Positions 7,019 through 13,650 of a stretch of DNA of 15,056 bases are shown in pieces. Under the pieces are notes generated by a model. The model worked only from the letters and a program-made list of their open reading frames with translations. It was not told the DNA's origin and ran no database searches. The first letter of the stretch is position 1. Each line of letters opens with the position of its first letter. The position numbers were made by a program, and so were the translations under genes. The DNA comes from an uncultured Clostridia bacterium (GTDB lineage Bacteria > Bacillota > Clostridia > Oscillospirales > CAG-272), in contig CAJGCF010000036.1 in assembly GCA_904501865.1 (NCBI GenBank), forward strand, positions 1 through 15,056, in the 5' to 3' direction.

Positions 7019-7037
7019 TTTCCGTGACTTTATCACA
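7019..7037. promoter_or_regulatory. Palindromic operator between trxB and the Crp/Fnr gene
   Basis: The core GTGACTTTATCAC (7024-7036) is a GTGA-N5-TCAC inverted repeat. Together with the TTCC flank it matches the site at 8246-8263 in 16 of 18 positions. Its centre (7030) is 29 nt from the first base of the trxB -10 (about -41), and about -73 from the predicted start of the Crp/Fnr gene. The regulator encoded next to it is the likely ligand. Confidence 0.7.
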
Positions 7038-7067
7038 AAAGTATATAAAAAACAAATTGGCGCTTTA

Positions 7068-7096
7068 TTGACAGAGCCGAGCTTTTATTATATAAT
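7068..7096 (+). promoter_or_regulatory. Sigma-A promoter of the Crp/Fnr gene
   Basis: TTGACA (7068-7073) and TATAAT (7091-7096) are perfect hexamers with a 17-nt spacer. Predicted start is near 7103, so transcription should be substantial without an activator. This promoter also rules out a coding start at 7068. Confidence 0.83.
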
Positions 7097-7142
7097 TATA
7101 TTAGTACATTATCAGACCTTTATGATAAATTTGGAGCACAAA

Positions 7143-7820
7143 ATGGAAAAACATCAGTTGATCGAGCTTTTTAAGAGCACTTTTCCCTTTTGGGATAATA
7201 TGACCGAGGACGACAAGGAAACGCTTATACGCTCCTCTCACCACGTTCATTTTCCAAAGGGCACCAACGTTCACGACGGAAACGAGTGTACGGGTGTAAT
7301 CCTTATACGGTCAGGCTCGTTGCGCCTATACCTTTTATCCGAGGAGGGCAAAGAGGTAACGCTTTACCGTCTGTTCCCCGGCGATATGTGCATACTCTCT
7401 GCCTCGTGTGTTCTCAACACAATTACCTTTGACGTATTCATCGACTCCGAGGAAAACAGTGAATGTGTGGTCGTAGGCGGATGCGCATTCGAAAGCATCG
7501 CTCAGCGCATGCCCGAGGCGAAAATATTTGCTCTTGAGACCGCCGCAAGTCGTTTTTCGGATATTATGTGGGTAATGCAACAAATTCTCTTTATGAGTAT
7601 GGACAAGCGGCTGGCTATATTTCTGCTTGACGAGATAGCAAAAAACAACTCCGACATAGTAAAATTAACTCACGAGCAGATAGCCAAATACATGGGAACT
7701 GCCCGTGAGGTTGTGTCTCGAATGTTAAAATATTTTGTGTCTGAGGGAATTATATCATCATCCCGAACAGACGGTATCAGGATTCTTGACAAGAGCAAGC
7801 TCCGCGCCTTAACGCTATAG
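7143..7820 (+). CDS. Crp/Fnr family transcriptional regulator
   Basis: A 225-aa protein with an N-terminal cyclic-nucleotide-binding-like beta-roll (about 25-115), a long dimerisation helix (about 125-155) and a C-terminal winged helix-turn-helix (about 170-220). The recognition helix is GTAREVVSR (185-193), with E189, S192 and R193 matching the E-x-x-S-R pattern of Fnr/Crp proteins. There are five cysteines (49, 83, 89, 108, 114), all in the sensor domain, but not in the N-terminal cluster of E. coli FNR. The effector is unknown; a thiol or metal redox sensor is possible. The ATG at 7143 has GGAG 8 nt upstream; the longer frame from 7068 starts inside the promoter -35. Flanking operators and gene order suggest it controls trxB, trxA, the nitroreductase and itself. 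Confidence 0.92.
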   Translation: MEKHQLIELFKSTFPFWDNMTEDDKETLIRSSHHVHFPKGTNVHDGNECTGVILIRSGSLRLYLLSEEGKEVTLYRLFPGDMCILSASCVLNTITFDVFIDSEENSECVVVGGCAFESIAQRMPEAKIFALETAASRFSDIMWVMQQILFMSMDKRLAIFLLDEIAKNNSDIVKLTHEQIAKYMGTAREVVSRMLKYFVSEGIISSSRTDGIRILDKSKLRALTL

Positions 7821-7821
7821 C

Positions 7822-7844
7822 CGAAAAGAGTTGAACTCTTCTCG
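7822..7844. terminator. Possible bidirectional stem-loop between Crp/Fnr gene and trxA
   Basis: An inverted repeat (CGAAAAGAG and CTCTTCTCG, one mismatch) starts 2 nt after the Crp/Fnr stop codon and lies between two convergent genes. No real U-tract follows on either strand, so efficient termination is uncertain. Confidence 0.4.
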
Positions 7845-7873
7845 ACCATAACCGCAGGGCGTATCAGTTCAAC

Positions 7874-8176
7874 TTATAGCATTGAAAGTATCTGCTCCTT
7901 TGGCTTGACGCCCGTAGACTGCCCCGCGACCTCGCCGTTCTTTATCACCACGAGCGTGGGAATACTGAATATACCAAACTCGGCTGCAAGCTCCTCCTGC
8001 TCGTCAACATTGACTTTGCCGACGATAATATCGTCGCGCTCCTCTGCTATTTCATCCACTACGGGAGAGAGCATACGGCAGGGGCCGCACCAATCTGCAT
8101 AAAAGTCAACAAGAAGGGGTTTATCACTGTTTTTTAGGGACTGAAAATTTTCTTTGTTTATTTTGAGTACTGACAT
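7874..8176 (-). CDS. trxA: Thioredoxin
   Basis: A 100-aa cytoplasmic thioredoxin, slightly shorter than the E. coli protein (about 108). The active site is WCGPC (residues 29-33) in the usual VDFYADWCGPC context, and the cis-proline loop is SIPT (71-74). It reduces protein disulfides and is itself reduced by thioredoxin reductase, presumably the TrxB encoded nearby. AAAGGAG precedes the ATG by 9 nt. It is divergent from the nitroreductase gene, with an operator in the shared intergenic region spaced exactly as at trxB. This suggests that reductase and thioredoxin are induced together although they are not in one operon. Confidence 0.96.
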   Translation of the reverse strand: MSVLKINKENFQSLKNSDKPLLVDFYADWCGPCRMLSPVVDEIAEERDDIIVGKVNVDEQEELAAEFGIFSIPTLVVIKNGEVAGQSTGVKPKEQILSML

Positions 8177-8221
8177 ATCTATTTCTCCTTTTATCTGTAT
8201 TATTTTTATCTTTACGCTTAT

Positions 8222-8227
8222 ATTTTA
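8222..8227 (-). promoter_or_regulatory. -10 box of trxA with non-consensus -35
   Basis: TAAAAT on the minus strand, predicted start near 8215. The hexamer at the -35 position (8250-8245) reads CGGAAT, not TTGACA, nearly the same as at trxB. The operator centre lies 29 nt upstream of the first base of this box, as at trxB. Confidence 0.6.
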
Positions 8228-8244
8228 CCACCTTTTGCGTCATT

Positions 8245-8263
8245 ATTCCGTGACTTAGTCACA
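8245..8263. promoter_or_regulatory. Palindromic operator between trxA and the nitroreductase gene
   Basis: The core GTGACTTAGTCAC (8250-8262) is a perfect odd-length palindrome (GTGAC-N3-GTCAC). It matches the operator at 7019-7037 in orientation and flank. It is centred at about -41 for trxA and about -60 for the nitroreductase, the latter being a class I activator position. Confidence 0.72.
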
Positions 8264-8280
8264 TAATATTGGCACTATTC

Positions 8281-8309
8281 TTGATTTTTTAAGTTATATG
8301 TGGTATAAT
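8281..8309 (+). promoter_or_regulatory. Promoter of the nitroreductase gene
   Basis: TTGATT (8281-8286) and TATAAT (8304-8309) lie 17 nt apart, and TGG directly before the -10 makes it an extended -10. Predicted start is near 8316. Confidence 0.75.
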
Positions 8310-8338
8310 TAGTAAAACATGGAATTATCGGAGGAATT

Positions 8339-8881
8339 ATGAACACAATAGAATGTATAAAAACAAGACGCAGCACCCGTAAATTTGCTGACAAAGCTAT
8401 ATCTGCCGATGTCTTGTCGGACATCGTAAATGTGGCTACTTACGCACCTAGCTGGAAGAACTCACAGGCCACGAGGTATATCGCGGTCACAAACTCCGCG
8501 CTCAAGGAAAAGCTTGCGAGTGAGTGTATGATGGGATTTGAGTATAACGTCAACACTGCAAACGGCGCTCCCGCAATTCTTGCCGTCACTACGGTAAACA
8601 ACCGCTCGGGATACGAGCGTGACGGCTCGTTTACTACGTCAAAGGGTACGCATTGGCAATCATTTGACGCGGGTATAGCCACTCAGACCTTCTGTCTCGC
8701 GGCGCACGAGGTGGGACTTGCCACCGTCATTATGGGAATTTTTGACGAGAGCAAGGTCTCTAAGCTTCTTGAGGTACCCGAAGGACAGTCAGTGTCGGCG
8801 CTTGTTGCCATTGGATATGCCGACGAGGTGCCCGTTGCGCCCAAAAGAAAGAGCGCAGAGGAGCTTCTGACGATAAAATAA
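8339..8881 (+). CDS. Nitroreductase family protein
   Basis: A 180-aa FMN-dependent oxidoreductase. The N-terminal RRSTRKF (residues 10-16) and the APSWKNSQ segment (about 37-44) form the FMN phosphate site of the family, and the central EVGLATVIMGIFDE segment and C-terminal IGYADE are also typical. Such proteins use NAD(P)H to reduce nitroaromatics, quinones or flavins; the physiological substrate here is unknown. The ribosome binding site is GGAGG, 5 nt from the ATG. It shares a divergent operator with trxA, which places it in the same presumed redox regulon. The 180-aa length is at the short end of the family. Confidence 0.92.
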   Translation: MNTIECIKTRRSTRKFADKAISADVLSDIVNVATYAPSWKNSQATRYIAVTNSALKEKLASECMMGFEYNVNTANGAPAILAVTTVNNRSGYERDGSFTTSKGTHWQSFDAGIATQTFCLAAHEVGLATVIMGIFDESKVSKLLEVPEGQSVSALVAIGYADEVPVAPKRKSAEELLTIK

Positions 8882-8892
8882 GCTTACATCAA

Positions 8893-8921
8893 AAAAACGG
8901 CTTGTGCTACAAGCCGTTTTT
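8893..8921. terminator. Bidirectional terminator between the nitroreductase gene and pflA
   Basis: A perfect 13-bp stem (8893-8905 and 8909-8921) with a 3-nt loop has A-runs on one side and T-runs on the other. It lies between two convergent genes: 11 nt after the nitroreductase stop and 5 nt after the pflA stop on the other strand. Confidence 0.88.
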
Positions 8922-8925
8922 CATT

Positions 8926-9669
8926 TTACTTTTTTGCGGTTCTCATACCTTCAAGTATAGTCCTTCTTGCCTCTGCTGCTTTGGAGTTGCTCAAGGACGG
9001 CGTGCCCTCAAGGCGATATTTTATACCCATTTCTCTGTACTTGCTCTCACCCATATTGTGATATGGGAGAACGTCAAGCGCCTTCACATTAGAGAGCGTC
9101 GCAATAAACGCTCCAAGCTTGTGAAGATAGTCTGTGTCATCGGTATATCCCGCGACTACCACGTGGCGTATCCACACGGGCACTCCGCGAGTCTCAAGAT
9201 GTCTTGCAAAGGCGAGAATATTGCCGTTATCCCTTCCCGTAAGCTCCTTATGCTTCTCTGCGTCAACATGCTTGATGTCAAGCATCACAAGATCGGTATA
9301 TGAAAGAAGCTCGTCTATGCTTTTCATATGCTCGGCATCATGCGGGTCAAAGGTGACCCCCGAGGTATCTATACACGTGTGTATATCCATATTCTTTGCC
9401 TTTTTGAAAAGCTCGATAAGAAAGTCTATCTGTAAAAGCGGCTCACCTCCCGTGACGGTTATTCCACCGTTTTTATAGAAGGCTTGATTCTTTTTGTATT
9501 CGGCAAGCACCTCATCGACGCTCACCTCCCTGCCGCCCTGCAAGCTCCACGTGTCAGGATTATGGCAATACAGGCATCGCATAGGACAGCCCTGCATAAA
9601 AAGCACGTATCTTATCCCGGGTCCGTCTACCGTGCCAAAGCTTTCACTTGAATGTATGCGACCTATCAT
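8926..9669 (-). CDS. pflA: Pyruvate formate-lyase activating enzyme (radical SAM)
   Basis: A 247-aa radical SAM activase that abstracts a hydrogen from the PFL glycine to make the glycyl radical. CPMRCLYC (residues 28-35) gives the CX3CX2C ligands of the [4Fe-4S] cluster. GGEP (74-77) binds the SAM amino group. The N-terminal SSESFGTVDGPGIR is diagnostic for PFL activases. Length matches the E. coli enzyme (246). The ATG is only 7 nt downstream of the stop of the small glycyl-radical gene and has a close GGAG (2 nt away), so translational coupling is likely. Its natural target in this operon is the separate 80-aa protein rather than a full-length PFL. Confidence 0.95.
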   Translation of the reverse strand: MIGRIHSSESFGTVDGPGIRYVLFMQGCPMRCLYCHNPDTWSLQGGREVSVDEVLAEYKKNQAFYKNGGITVTGGEPLLQIDFLIELFKKAKNMDIHTCIDTSGVTFDPHDAEHMKSIDELLSYTDLVMLDIKHVDAEKHKELTGRDNGNILAFARHLETRGVPVWIRHVVVAGYTDDTDYLHKLGAFIATLSNVKALDVLPYHNMGESKYREMGIKYRLEGTPSLSNSKAAEARRTILEGMRTAKK

Positions 9670-9676
9670 ATCTCCG

Positions 9677-9919
9677 TCAGATCTGCTCGTGGAAGGTTCT
9701 CGAAATGACCTCGTCCTGCTGCTCCTTAGTAAGCTTGATGAAGTTTACCGCATATCCGCTTACTCTTACGGTCAGCTGAGGATATTTCTCAGGGTGAGCC
9801 TGCGCGTCGAGCAGAGTCTCCTTTGTGAAAACGTTTACGTTGAGATGGTGTCCGCCCTTTTCGACGTAACCGTCAAGCAACGAAACGAGATTGTCTATCT
9901 GATTTTTTGTTGCTGCCAT
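9677..9919 (-). CDS. grcA: Stand-alone glycyl-radical domain of pyruvate formate-lyase (GrcA-like)
   Basis: An 80-aa protein that corresponds to the last about 75 residues of a normal PFL. It contains [21 protein letters not shown], then [15 protein letters not shown] (radical glycine G55, equivalent to G734 in E. coli PflB) and [13 protein letters not shown]. It has its own strong ribosome binding site (AAGGAGG, 8-9 nt before the ATG) and lies 32 nt after the catalytic gene. E. coli YfiD/GrcA is a comparable spare glycyl-radical part, but there the PFL keeps its own domain. Here the upstream PFL has none, so this small protein must supply the radical for activity. The symbol is given by similarity of role. 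Confidence 0.9.
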   Translation of the reverse strand: MAATKNQIDNLVSLLDGYVEKGGHHLNVNVFTKETLLDAQAHPEKYPQLTVRVSGYAVNFIKLTKEQQDEVISRTFHEQI

Positions 9920-9951
9920 TTATAGCTCCTCCTTGTTAAATTTCGCAAATC

Positions 9952-12060
9952 TTATTCCTTTGCGTTGTCGTCAAGTCCCTCAAAAAGAGTTGGCGTGCCG
10001 CAAGCACCGTTTCCGCAATCAAGACATACGTCTATATCGCCCACGAATACCTGATCGTCCTTACCCAGCGCACCCGGAATTATAGAGAAGGTATTGGAAA
10101 TACCGTCCTGTGCATCACGGAAAGGAAGCTTTGCGACAGATGCAAGTGATGCGACCGCTCCGTGAGTGTCACGTCTGTGCATGGGGTTTGCTCCGGGCGC
10201 GAATGCCTCGCCCTTCTTACGTCCGTCGGGAGTAGCACCCGTATTTTTTCCGTATACGACGTTAGACGTAATGGTAAGAATACTCGTTGTGGGAATACTC
10301 TCTCTGTACGTATGATTCTTTCTGATGTGTCCCATGAATCTGTGCACGATATCGTATGCTATAGTGTCAACTCTGTCGTCATCGTTTCCGTATTTCGGGA
10401 AGTCTCCCTCTACCTTATAGTCAACCGCGACACCCGCCTCGTTACGTATGACCTTGACCTTAGCGTACTTGATAGCCGAGAGAGAGTCGGCAACAACGGA
10501 AAGTCCCGCAATACCCGTTGCAAACCAACGAGTCACGTGTCTGTCGTGAAGTGCCATCTGTATCTTCTCGTAGCAGTATTTATCATGCATGTAGTGAATG
10601 ATATTAAGCGTGTTTACGTAAACTCCCGCAAGCCACTGCATCATATCGTCATATTTCTGCATTACCTCGTCATAATCGAGATATTCAGATGTTATGGGGC
10701 GATAGGACGGTCCTACCTGCTTGCCCGACACCTCATCTATTCCTCCGTTTATCGCGTAAAGAAGGCACTTTGCAAGGTTTGCTCTCGCACCGAAGAACTG
10801 CATCTCCTTACCTACCACCATTGAGGAAACACAGCACGCGATAGCGTAGTCGTCACCGTGATGGAATCTCATAAGGTCGTCGTTCTCATACTGCACCGAC
10901 GATGTCTCAATGGATATCTTTGCACAGAATCTCTTGAAATTCTCGGGAAGTCTTGTAGACCAGAGCACCGTGAGGTTAGGCTCGGGTGCCGCACCGAGAT
11001 TCTGCAGAGTGTGGAGATATCTGTACGACATCTTGGTTACCATATGACGTCCGTCAACCGCAACTCCCGCAATGGACTCGGTCACCCACTGGGGATCTCC
11101 CGAGAAGAGCGCATTGTATTCGGGGGTGCGCGCGAACTTTATAAGACGAAGCTTCATTATGAAATGGTCTACCATCTCCTGAAGCTCTTCCTCGGTGTAT
11201 CTGCCTTCCTTAAGGTCTCTCTCGGCGTAGATGTCAATAAACGTGGATGTGCGTCCGAGCGACATAGCCGCACCGTTTTGCTCCTTCGCTGCGGCGAGAT
11301 ATCCGAAATAAAGCCACTGAATAGCTTCCTTGGTATCAATGGCAGGTCTTGAAATGTCAAAGCCGTAGCTTGCCGCCATTTCCTTGAGCTCGCCAAGCGC
11401 ACGGATCTGTTCTGAAAGCTCTTCTCTGTCTCTAATTATCTCGGTGTACATAGTGGAGCGGGTGGTCTCCTTCTGCTCCATCTTGTCCTCGATAAGTCTG
11501 TCAACACCGTAGAGAGCTACTCGGCGGTAATCTCCTATGATTCGTCCGCGTCCGTAAGCATCGGGAAGTCCCGTGATGATATGGCTTGAACGGCAGGCTC
11601 TCATTTCAGGAGTGTAAGCGTCAAAAACGCCCGCGTTATGTGTCTTTCTGTACTTAGTAAAGAACTCCTTGATATCTGGATCAATCGTGTAACCGTTATC
11701 AGCACACGCCTTCTCTGCCATACGGATACCACCGTAAGGCATAAGAGCGCGCTTGAGAGGCTTATCAGTCTGCAGACCGACTATTTTTTCCTTTTCCTTG
11801 TTAAGATATCCGGGAGCGTGCGAGGTTATGGTTGATATCACCTTTGTATCCATGTCCAAAACTCCGCCTGCTTCTCTCTCCTGGCGGCTGAGCTCAAGCA
11901 CCTGATTCCAAAGCTCCTCTGTCGCCTTTGTAGGTCCTACCAAGAAAGAATCGTCTCCGTCGTAAGGTGTAAAATTGTGCTTTATAAAGCTTCTTACGTT
12001 TATTTCTTTTACCCAGGTGCCGCTTTCAAATCCGCGCCAACCTTCATAATTCATATTCAT
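9952..12060 (-). CDS. pflB: Pyruvate formate-lyase catalytic part lacking the glycyl-radical domain
   Basis: A 702-aa protein aligning with most of PFL (formate C-acetyltransferase, pyruvate + CoA to acetyl-CoA + formate). The catalytic cysteine pair is C409-C410 ([10 protein letters not shown]418-C419 in E. coli). The N-terminal WRGF and the later [11 protein letters not shown] and GALGKDD segments are typical of PFL. After GALGKDD (residues 663-669), where normal PFLs continue into the radical domain, the sequence departs into a tail of 33 residues with CX2CX4C (C679, C682, C687) and stops. The radical domain is a separate gene 32 nt downstream. AAGGA precedes the ATG; the second ATG (codon 3) is better spaced. 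TATAAT lies at 12100-12105. First gene of the pfl operon. Confidence 0.95.
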   Translation of the reverse strand: MNMNYEGWRGFESGTWVKEINVRSFIKHNFTPYDGDDSFLVGPTKATEELWNQVLELSRQEREAGGVLDMDTKVISTITSHAPGYLNKEKEKIVGLQTDKPLKRALMPYGGIRMAEKACADNGYTIDPDIKEFFTKYRKTHNAGVFDAYTPEMRACRSSHIITGLPDAYGRGRIIGDYRRVALYGVDRLIEDKMEQKETTRSTMYTEIIRDREELSEQIRALGELKEMAASYGFDISRPAIDTKEAIQWLYFGYLAAAKEQNGAAMSLGRTSTFIDIYAERDLKEGRYTEEELQEMVDHFIMKLRLIKFARTPEYNALFSGDPQWVTESIAGVAVDGRHMVTKMSYRYLHTLQNLGAAPEPNLTVLWSTRLPENFKRFCAKISIETSSVQYENDDLMRFHHGDDYAIACCVSSMVVGKEMQFFGARANLAKCLLYAINGGIDEVSGKQVGPSYRPITSEYLDYDEVMQKYDDMMQWLAGVYVNTLNIIHYMHDKYCYEKIQMALHDRHVTRWFATGIAGLSVVADSLSAIKYAKVKVIRNEAGVAVDYKVEGDFPKYGNDDDRVDTIAYDIVHRFMGHIRKNHTYRESIPTTSILTITSNVVYGKNTGATPDGRKKGEAFAPGANPMHRRDTHGAVASLASVAKLPFRDAQDGISNTFSIIPGALGKDDQVFVGDIDVCLDCGNGACGTPTLFEGLDDNAKE

Positions 12061-12099
12061 AAATCCTTATTCTCTCCTATCCACTATACTTCAATATAG

Positions 12100-12105
12100 A
12101 TTATA
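12100..12105 (-). promoter_or_regulatory. Putative -10 box of the pfl operon
   Basis: TATAAT on the minus strand, predicted start near 12093. The best -35 at 17 nt is TTGCTT, a weak match. A TTGACG nearby is too close (9 nt) to serve. A 5-bp inverted repeat (CTATA/TATAG, 12083-12098) overlaps the start region. No copy of the GTGACTT-N2-TCAC operator is seen here. Confidence 0.5.
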
Positions 12106-12251
12106 TCATCTTTTCGTCAAAAAAGCAATAGATATCTGCCCATAATTATTTAAAAATTATAAATTTCCTTTTCGTTTGTTTTTTATTTTTACCTTCTTAA
12201 TATTTTTGTATACGGCTGCACTTTCTTGCAAATGATGACATTTATAAAAGT

Positions 12252-12277
12252 AAAGCGCCCGTGAATACGAGCGCTTT
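12252..12277 (-). terminator. Terminator of the DegV gene
   Basis: Arms AAAGCGC and GCGCTTT (12252-12258 and 12271-12277), extended by three pairs after one mismatch, enclose a 4-nt loop just past the DegV stop on the minus strand. A short U-rich stretch (CUUUUAU) follows. The remaining gap towards pflB is AT-rich, with no gene seen. Confidence 0.65.
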
Positions 12278-12282
12278 TAAGC

Positions 12283-13152
12283 TTATTCTGCTATTTTAAC
12301 AGGTTGCTTGCGGATAAAGAGCACGCCAAGCGTATTTCTGCCGCAGTGAGAGGACACGGTACAACCTGCACGAGTGATCAAGAGCTCCTCCACGGGTACG
12401 AGCTCCTTGACCTTATCAACACACATCTGAACGATTGCCTCGTCACAACCTGCGTGCGTCACAAACACTCTATTGAGGTGGATATCGCTCGCATCGCCTA
12501 TGCGGTCCGCTATATACTGAGGGAGCACCTTCTCAAACTTTCCTCTGTACTTCTTGCTTACTCCCATCTTGCCGCCCTTGACAGTTATGCAGGGCTTGAG
12601 ACTAAGCACATTAGCTCCAAATGCCGCAAGAGCCGAGCAACGTCCGCCCTTGTGCAAGAACTCAAGGCTATCGATAACAAAGGACGCGTCCACACAAGGA
12701 ATAAGCTCCTCACAAGCCGCCGCTATCTCCGCCGCACTCTTGCCTTCTGCCGCCATCTCAGCAGCCGCGAGAACAAGAAGTCCTCCGCCAGTGGAGAGAT
12801 TTCTCGTGTCGACCACGTACACGTTATCAAAATCCTCTGCCGCAAGCCTGGCGTTGCTCAACGTTGAGGACATTTCTCCGCTTATGGTGAAGAACACCAC
12901 GGAATATCCTTGCGAGGTATGCTCCTCGAAGAAATCAGAAAACTGCGCTATATTTATAGCCGCGGTTTTGGGAAGCTGTCCCGTTTTATTATAATTCTCA
13001 TAGATCATGTCAGGATTGATATCAACTCCGTCGGTATAATCCTTGTCACCGACCGTAACGCCCATGGGGAGTATTTTTATACCGTATTTCTCCACCAGCT
13101 CGGGACTGAGGTCAGTAGTGCTGTCACTTGCTATAAGTATCTTTTCAGACAT
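12283..13152 (-). CDS. DegV family fatty-acid-binding protein
   Basis: A 289-aa cytoplasmic protein. The N-terminal SDSTTDLSPEL, the ISGEMSSTLSNA segment (about residues 90-101) and FLHKGGRCSA (about 165-174) are family hallmarks; these regions line the buried fatty-acid pocket in DegV structures. Firmicute DegV/FakB proteins present fatty acids to the kinase FakA, which makes acyl-phosphate for phospholipids. Whether this paralogue is a FakB cannot be told, since no FakA gene is in the window. The start at 13152 has AAAGGAG 8 nt upstream. It is a single-gene unit with its own promoter (13251-13279) and terminator. Confidence 0.94.
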   Translation of the reverse strand: MSEKILIASDSTTDLSPELVEKYGIKILPMGVTVGDKDYTDGVDINPDMIYENYNKTGQLPKTAAINIAQFSDFFEEHTSQGYSVVFFTISGEMSSTLSNARLAAEDFDNVYVVDTRNLSTGGGLLVLAAAEMAAEGKSAAEIAAACEELIPCVDASFVIDSLEFLHKGGRCSALAAFGANVLSLKPCITVKGGKMGVSKKYRGKFEKVLPQYIADRIGDASDIHLNRVFVTHAGCDEAIVQMCVDKVKELVPVEELLITRAGCTVSSHCGRNTLGVLFIRKQPVKIAE

Positions 13153-13180
13153 ATCGTGAGCTCCTTTATTATGTAATTCG

Positions 13181-13197
13181 ACTAATGATACATTAGT
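13181..13197. promoter_or_regulatory. Perfect palindrome in the DegV leader
   Basis: ACTAATG-ATA-CATTAGT, a 7-bp perfect inverted repeat with a 3-nt spacer, lies between the predicted start (near 13244) and the ribosome binding site of the DegV gene. It could be a repressor operator or a small RNA hairpin. No regulator is known for it. Confidence 0.4.
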
Positions 13198-13250
13198 ATT
13201 ATTAACTCAACATTAACTTGTGCGGGACGCGTGTGCGCCATAACACAGTA

Positions 13251-13279
13251 ATTATATCATTTTTTATTGTATTTGTCAA
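13251..13279 (-). promoter_or_regulatory. Sigma-A promoter of the DegV gene
   Basis: TTGACA (13279-13274) and TATAAT (13256-13251) are perfect hexamers, 17 nt apart on the minus strand. The leader is unusually long for this window (about 90 nt). Confidence 0.85.
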
Positions 13280-13326
13280 CAAAATTCACAACAATACGTC
13301 GAAAATAAAATTTTTTCAAAAAACTA

Positions 13327-13355
13327 TTGCAATTCAAAATGATTTGTAGTATAAT
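13327..13355 (+). promoter_or_regulatory. Promoter of tRNA-Val
   Basis: TTGCAA (13327-13332) and TATAAT (13350-13355) are 17 nt apart. Predicted start is near 13362, about 13 nt before the tRNA. Confidence 0.7.
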
Positions 13356-13374
13356 ATATGAGTCGAACTGATAC

Positions 13375-13451
13375 GGAGGCATAGCTCAGTTGGTTAGAGT
13401 ACTTGCTTGACATGCAAGGGGTCGCAGATTCGAGTTCTGCTGTCTCCACCA
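13375..13451 (+). tRNA. tRNA-Val(GAC), with encoded CCA
   Basis: A 77-nt cloverleaf. The acceptor GGAGGCA pairs with TGTCTCC (one G-U). The D arm is AGCTC-AGTTGGTTA-GAGT. The anticodon stem CTTGC/GCAAG holds the loop TTGACAT, giving anticodon GAC for valine codons GTC/GTT. The T arm is GCAGA-TTCGAGT-TCTGC and the 3' CCA is encoded. Its 3' end faces the phage-like remnant at 13651-15056, which is the usual arrangement where a mobile element has inserted at a tRNA. Confidence 0.95.
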
Positions 13452-13504
13452 TAAAACAAGGCAGGAAACCCTTTAAATTAAAAGGGTTTCCTGCCTTGTT
13501 TTAT
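13451..13504. terminator. Very long perfect hairpin directly after tRNA-Val
   Basis: Two 24-nt arms (13451-13474 and 13481-13504) are perfect reverse complements around a 6-nt loop. The left arm starts on the last A of the tRNA CCA. The stem is bounded by A and T runs, so it can terminate transcription from either side. It is nearly twice the length of the other terminator stems in this window. Confidence 0.8.
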
Positions 13505-13561
13505 TCTGCTGTACTAAACCGTTTTTTGCTGAAAATTCGTTTAAATTTGTTTGAATTCGTT

Positions 13562-13585
13562 AAATTGAGTATCAAATTGAATATC
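13562..13585. repeat. Tandem 12-nt repeat beside tRNA-Val
   Basis: AAATTGAGTATC is followed directly by AAATTGAATATC (one mismatch). Just upstream, two related segments start AATTCGTTTAAA and AATTCGTTAAAT (13534 and 13554). They lie in the AT-rich gap of about 150 nt between the tRNA-Val hairpin and the phage-like remnant, where no gene is seen. Short direct repeats here could be integrase arm-type sites. Confidence 0.5.
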
Positions 13586-13650
13586 AGATTTAACACTAAA
13601 AATCCCCACACTTCAGAGGTAAAATCTTTCTATTGTTTTTGAAGGATAGC

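Noticed and set aside
7068..7142. Longer start for the Crp/Fnr protein (TTG at 7068)
   Set aside because: That TTG is the first base triplet of the promoter -35; the added residues are not Crp/Fnr-like. The ATG at 7143 has GGAG at good spacing.
9920..9951. The split of pyruvate formate-lyase as a sequencing frameshift
   Set aside because: The upstream frame ends in a normal stop after a 33-residue tail, and the downstream gene has its own strong ribosome binding site and ATG. A single indel would not create both.
12110..12180. A Rex or Crp/Fnr operator upstream of pflB
   Set aside because: The AT-rich stretch has near-palindromic parts, but no TTGTTAA/TTAACAA and no GTGACTT-N2-TCAC match.
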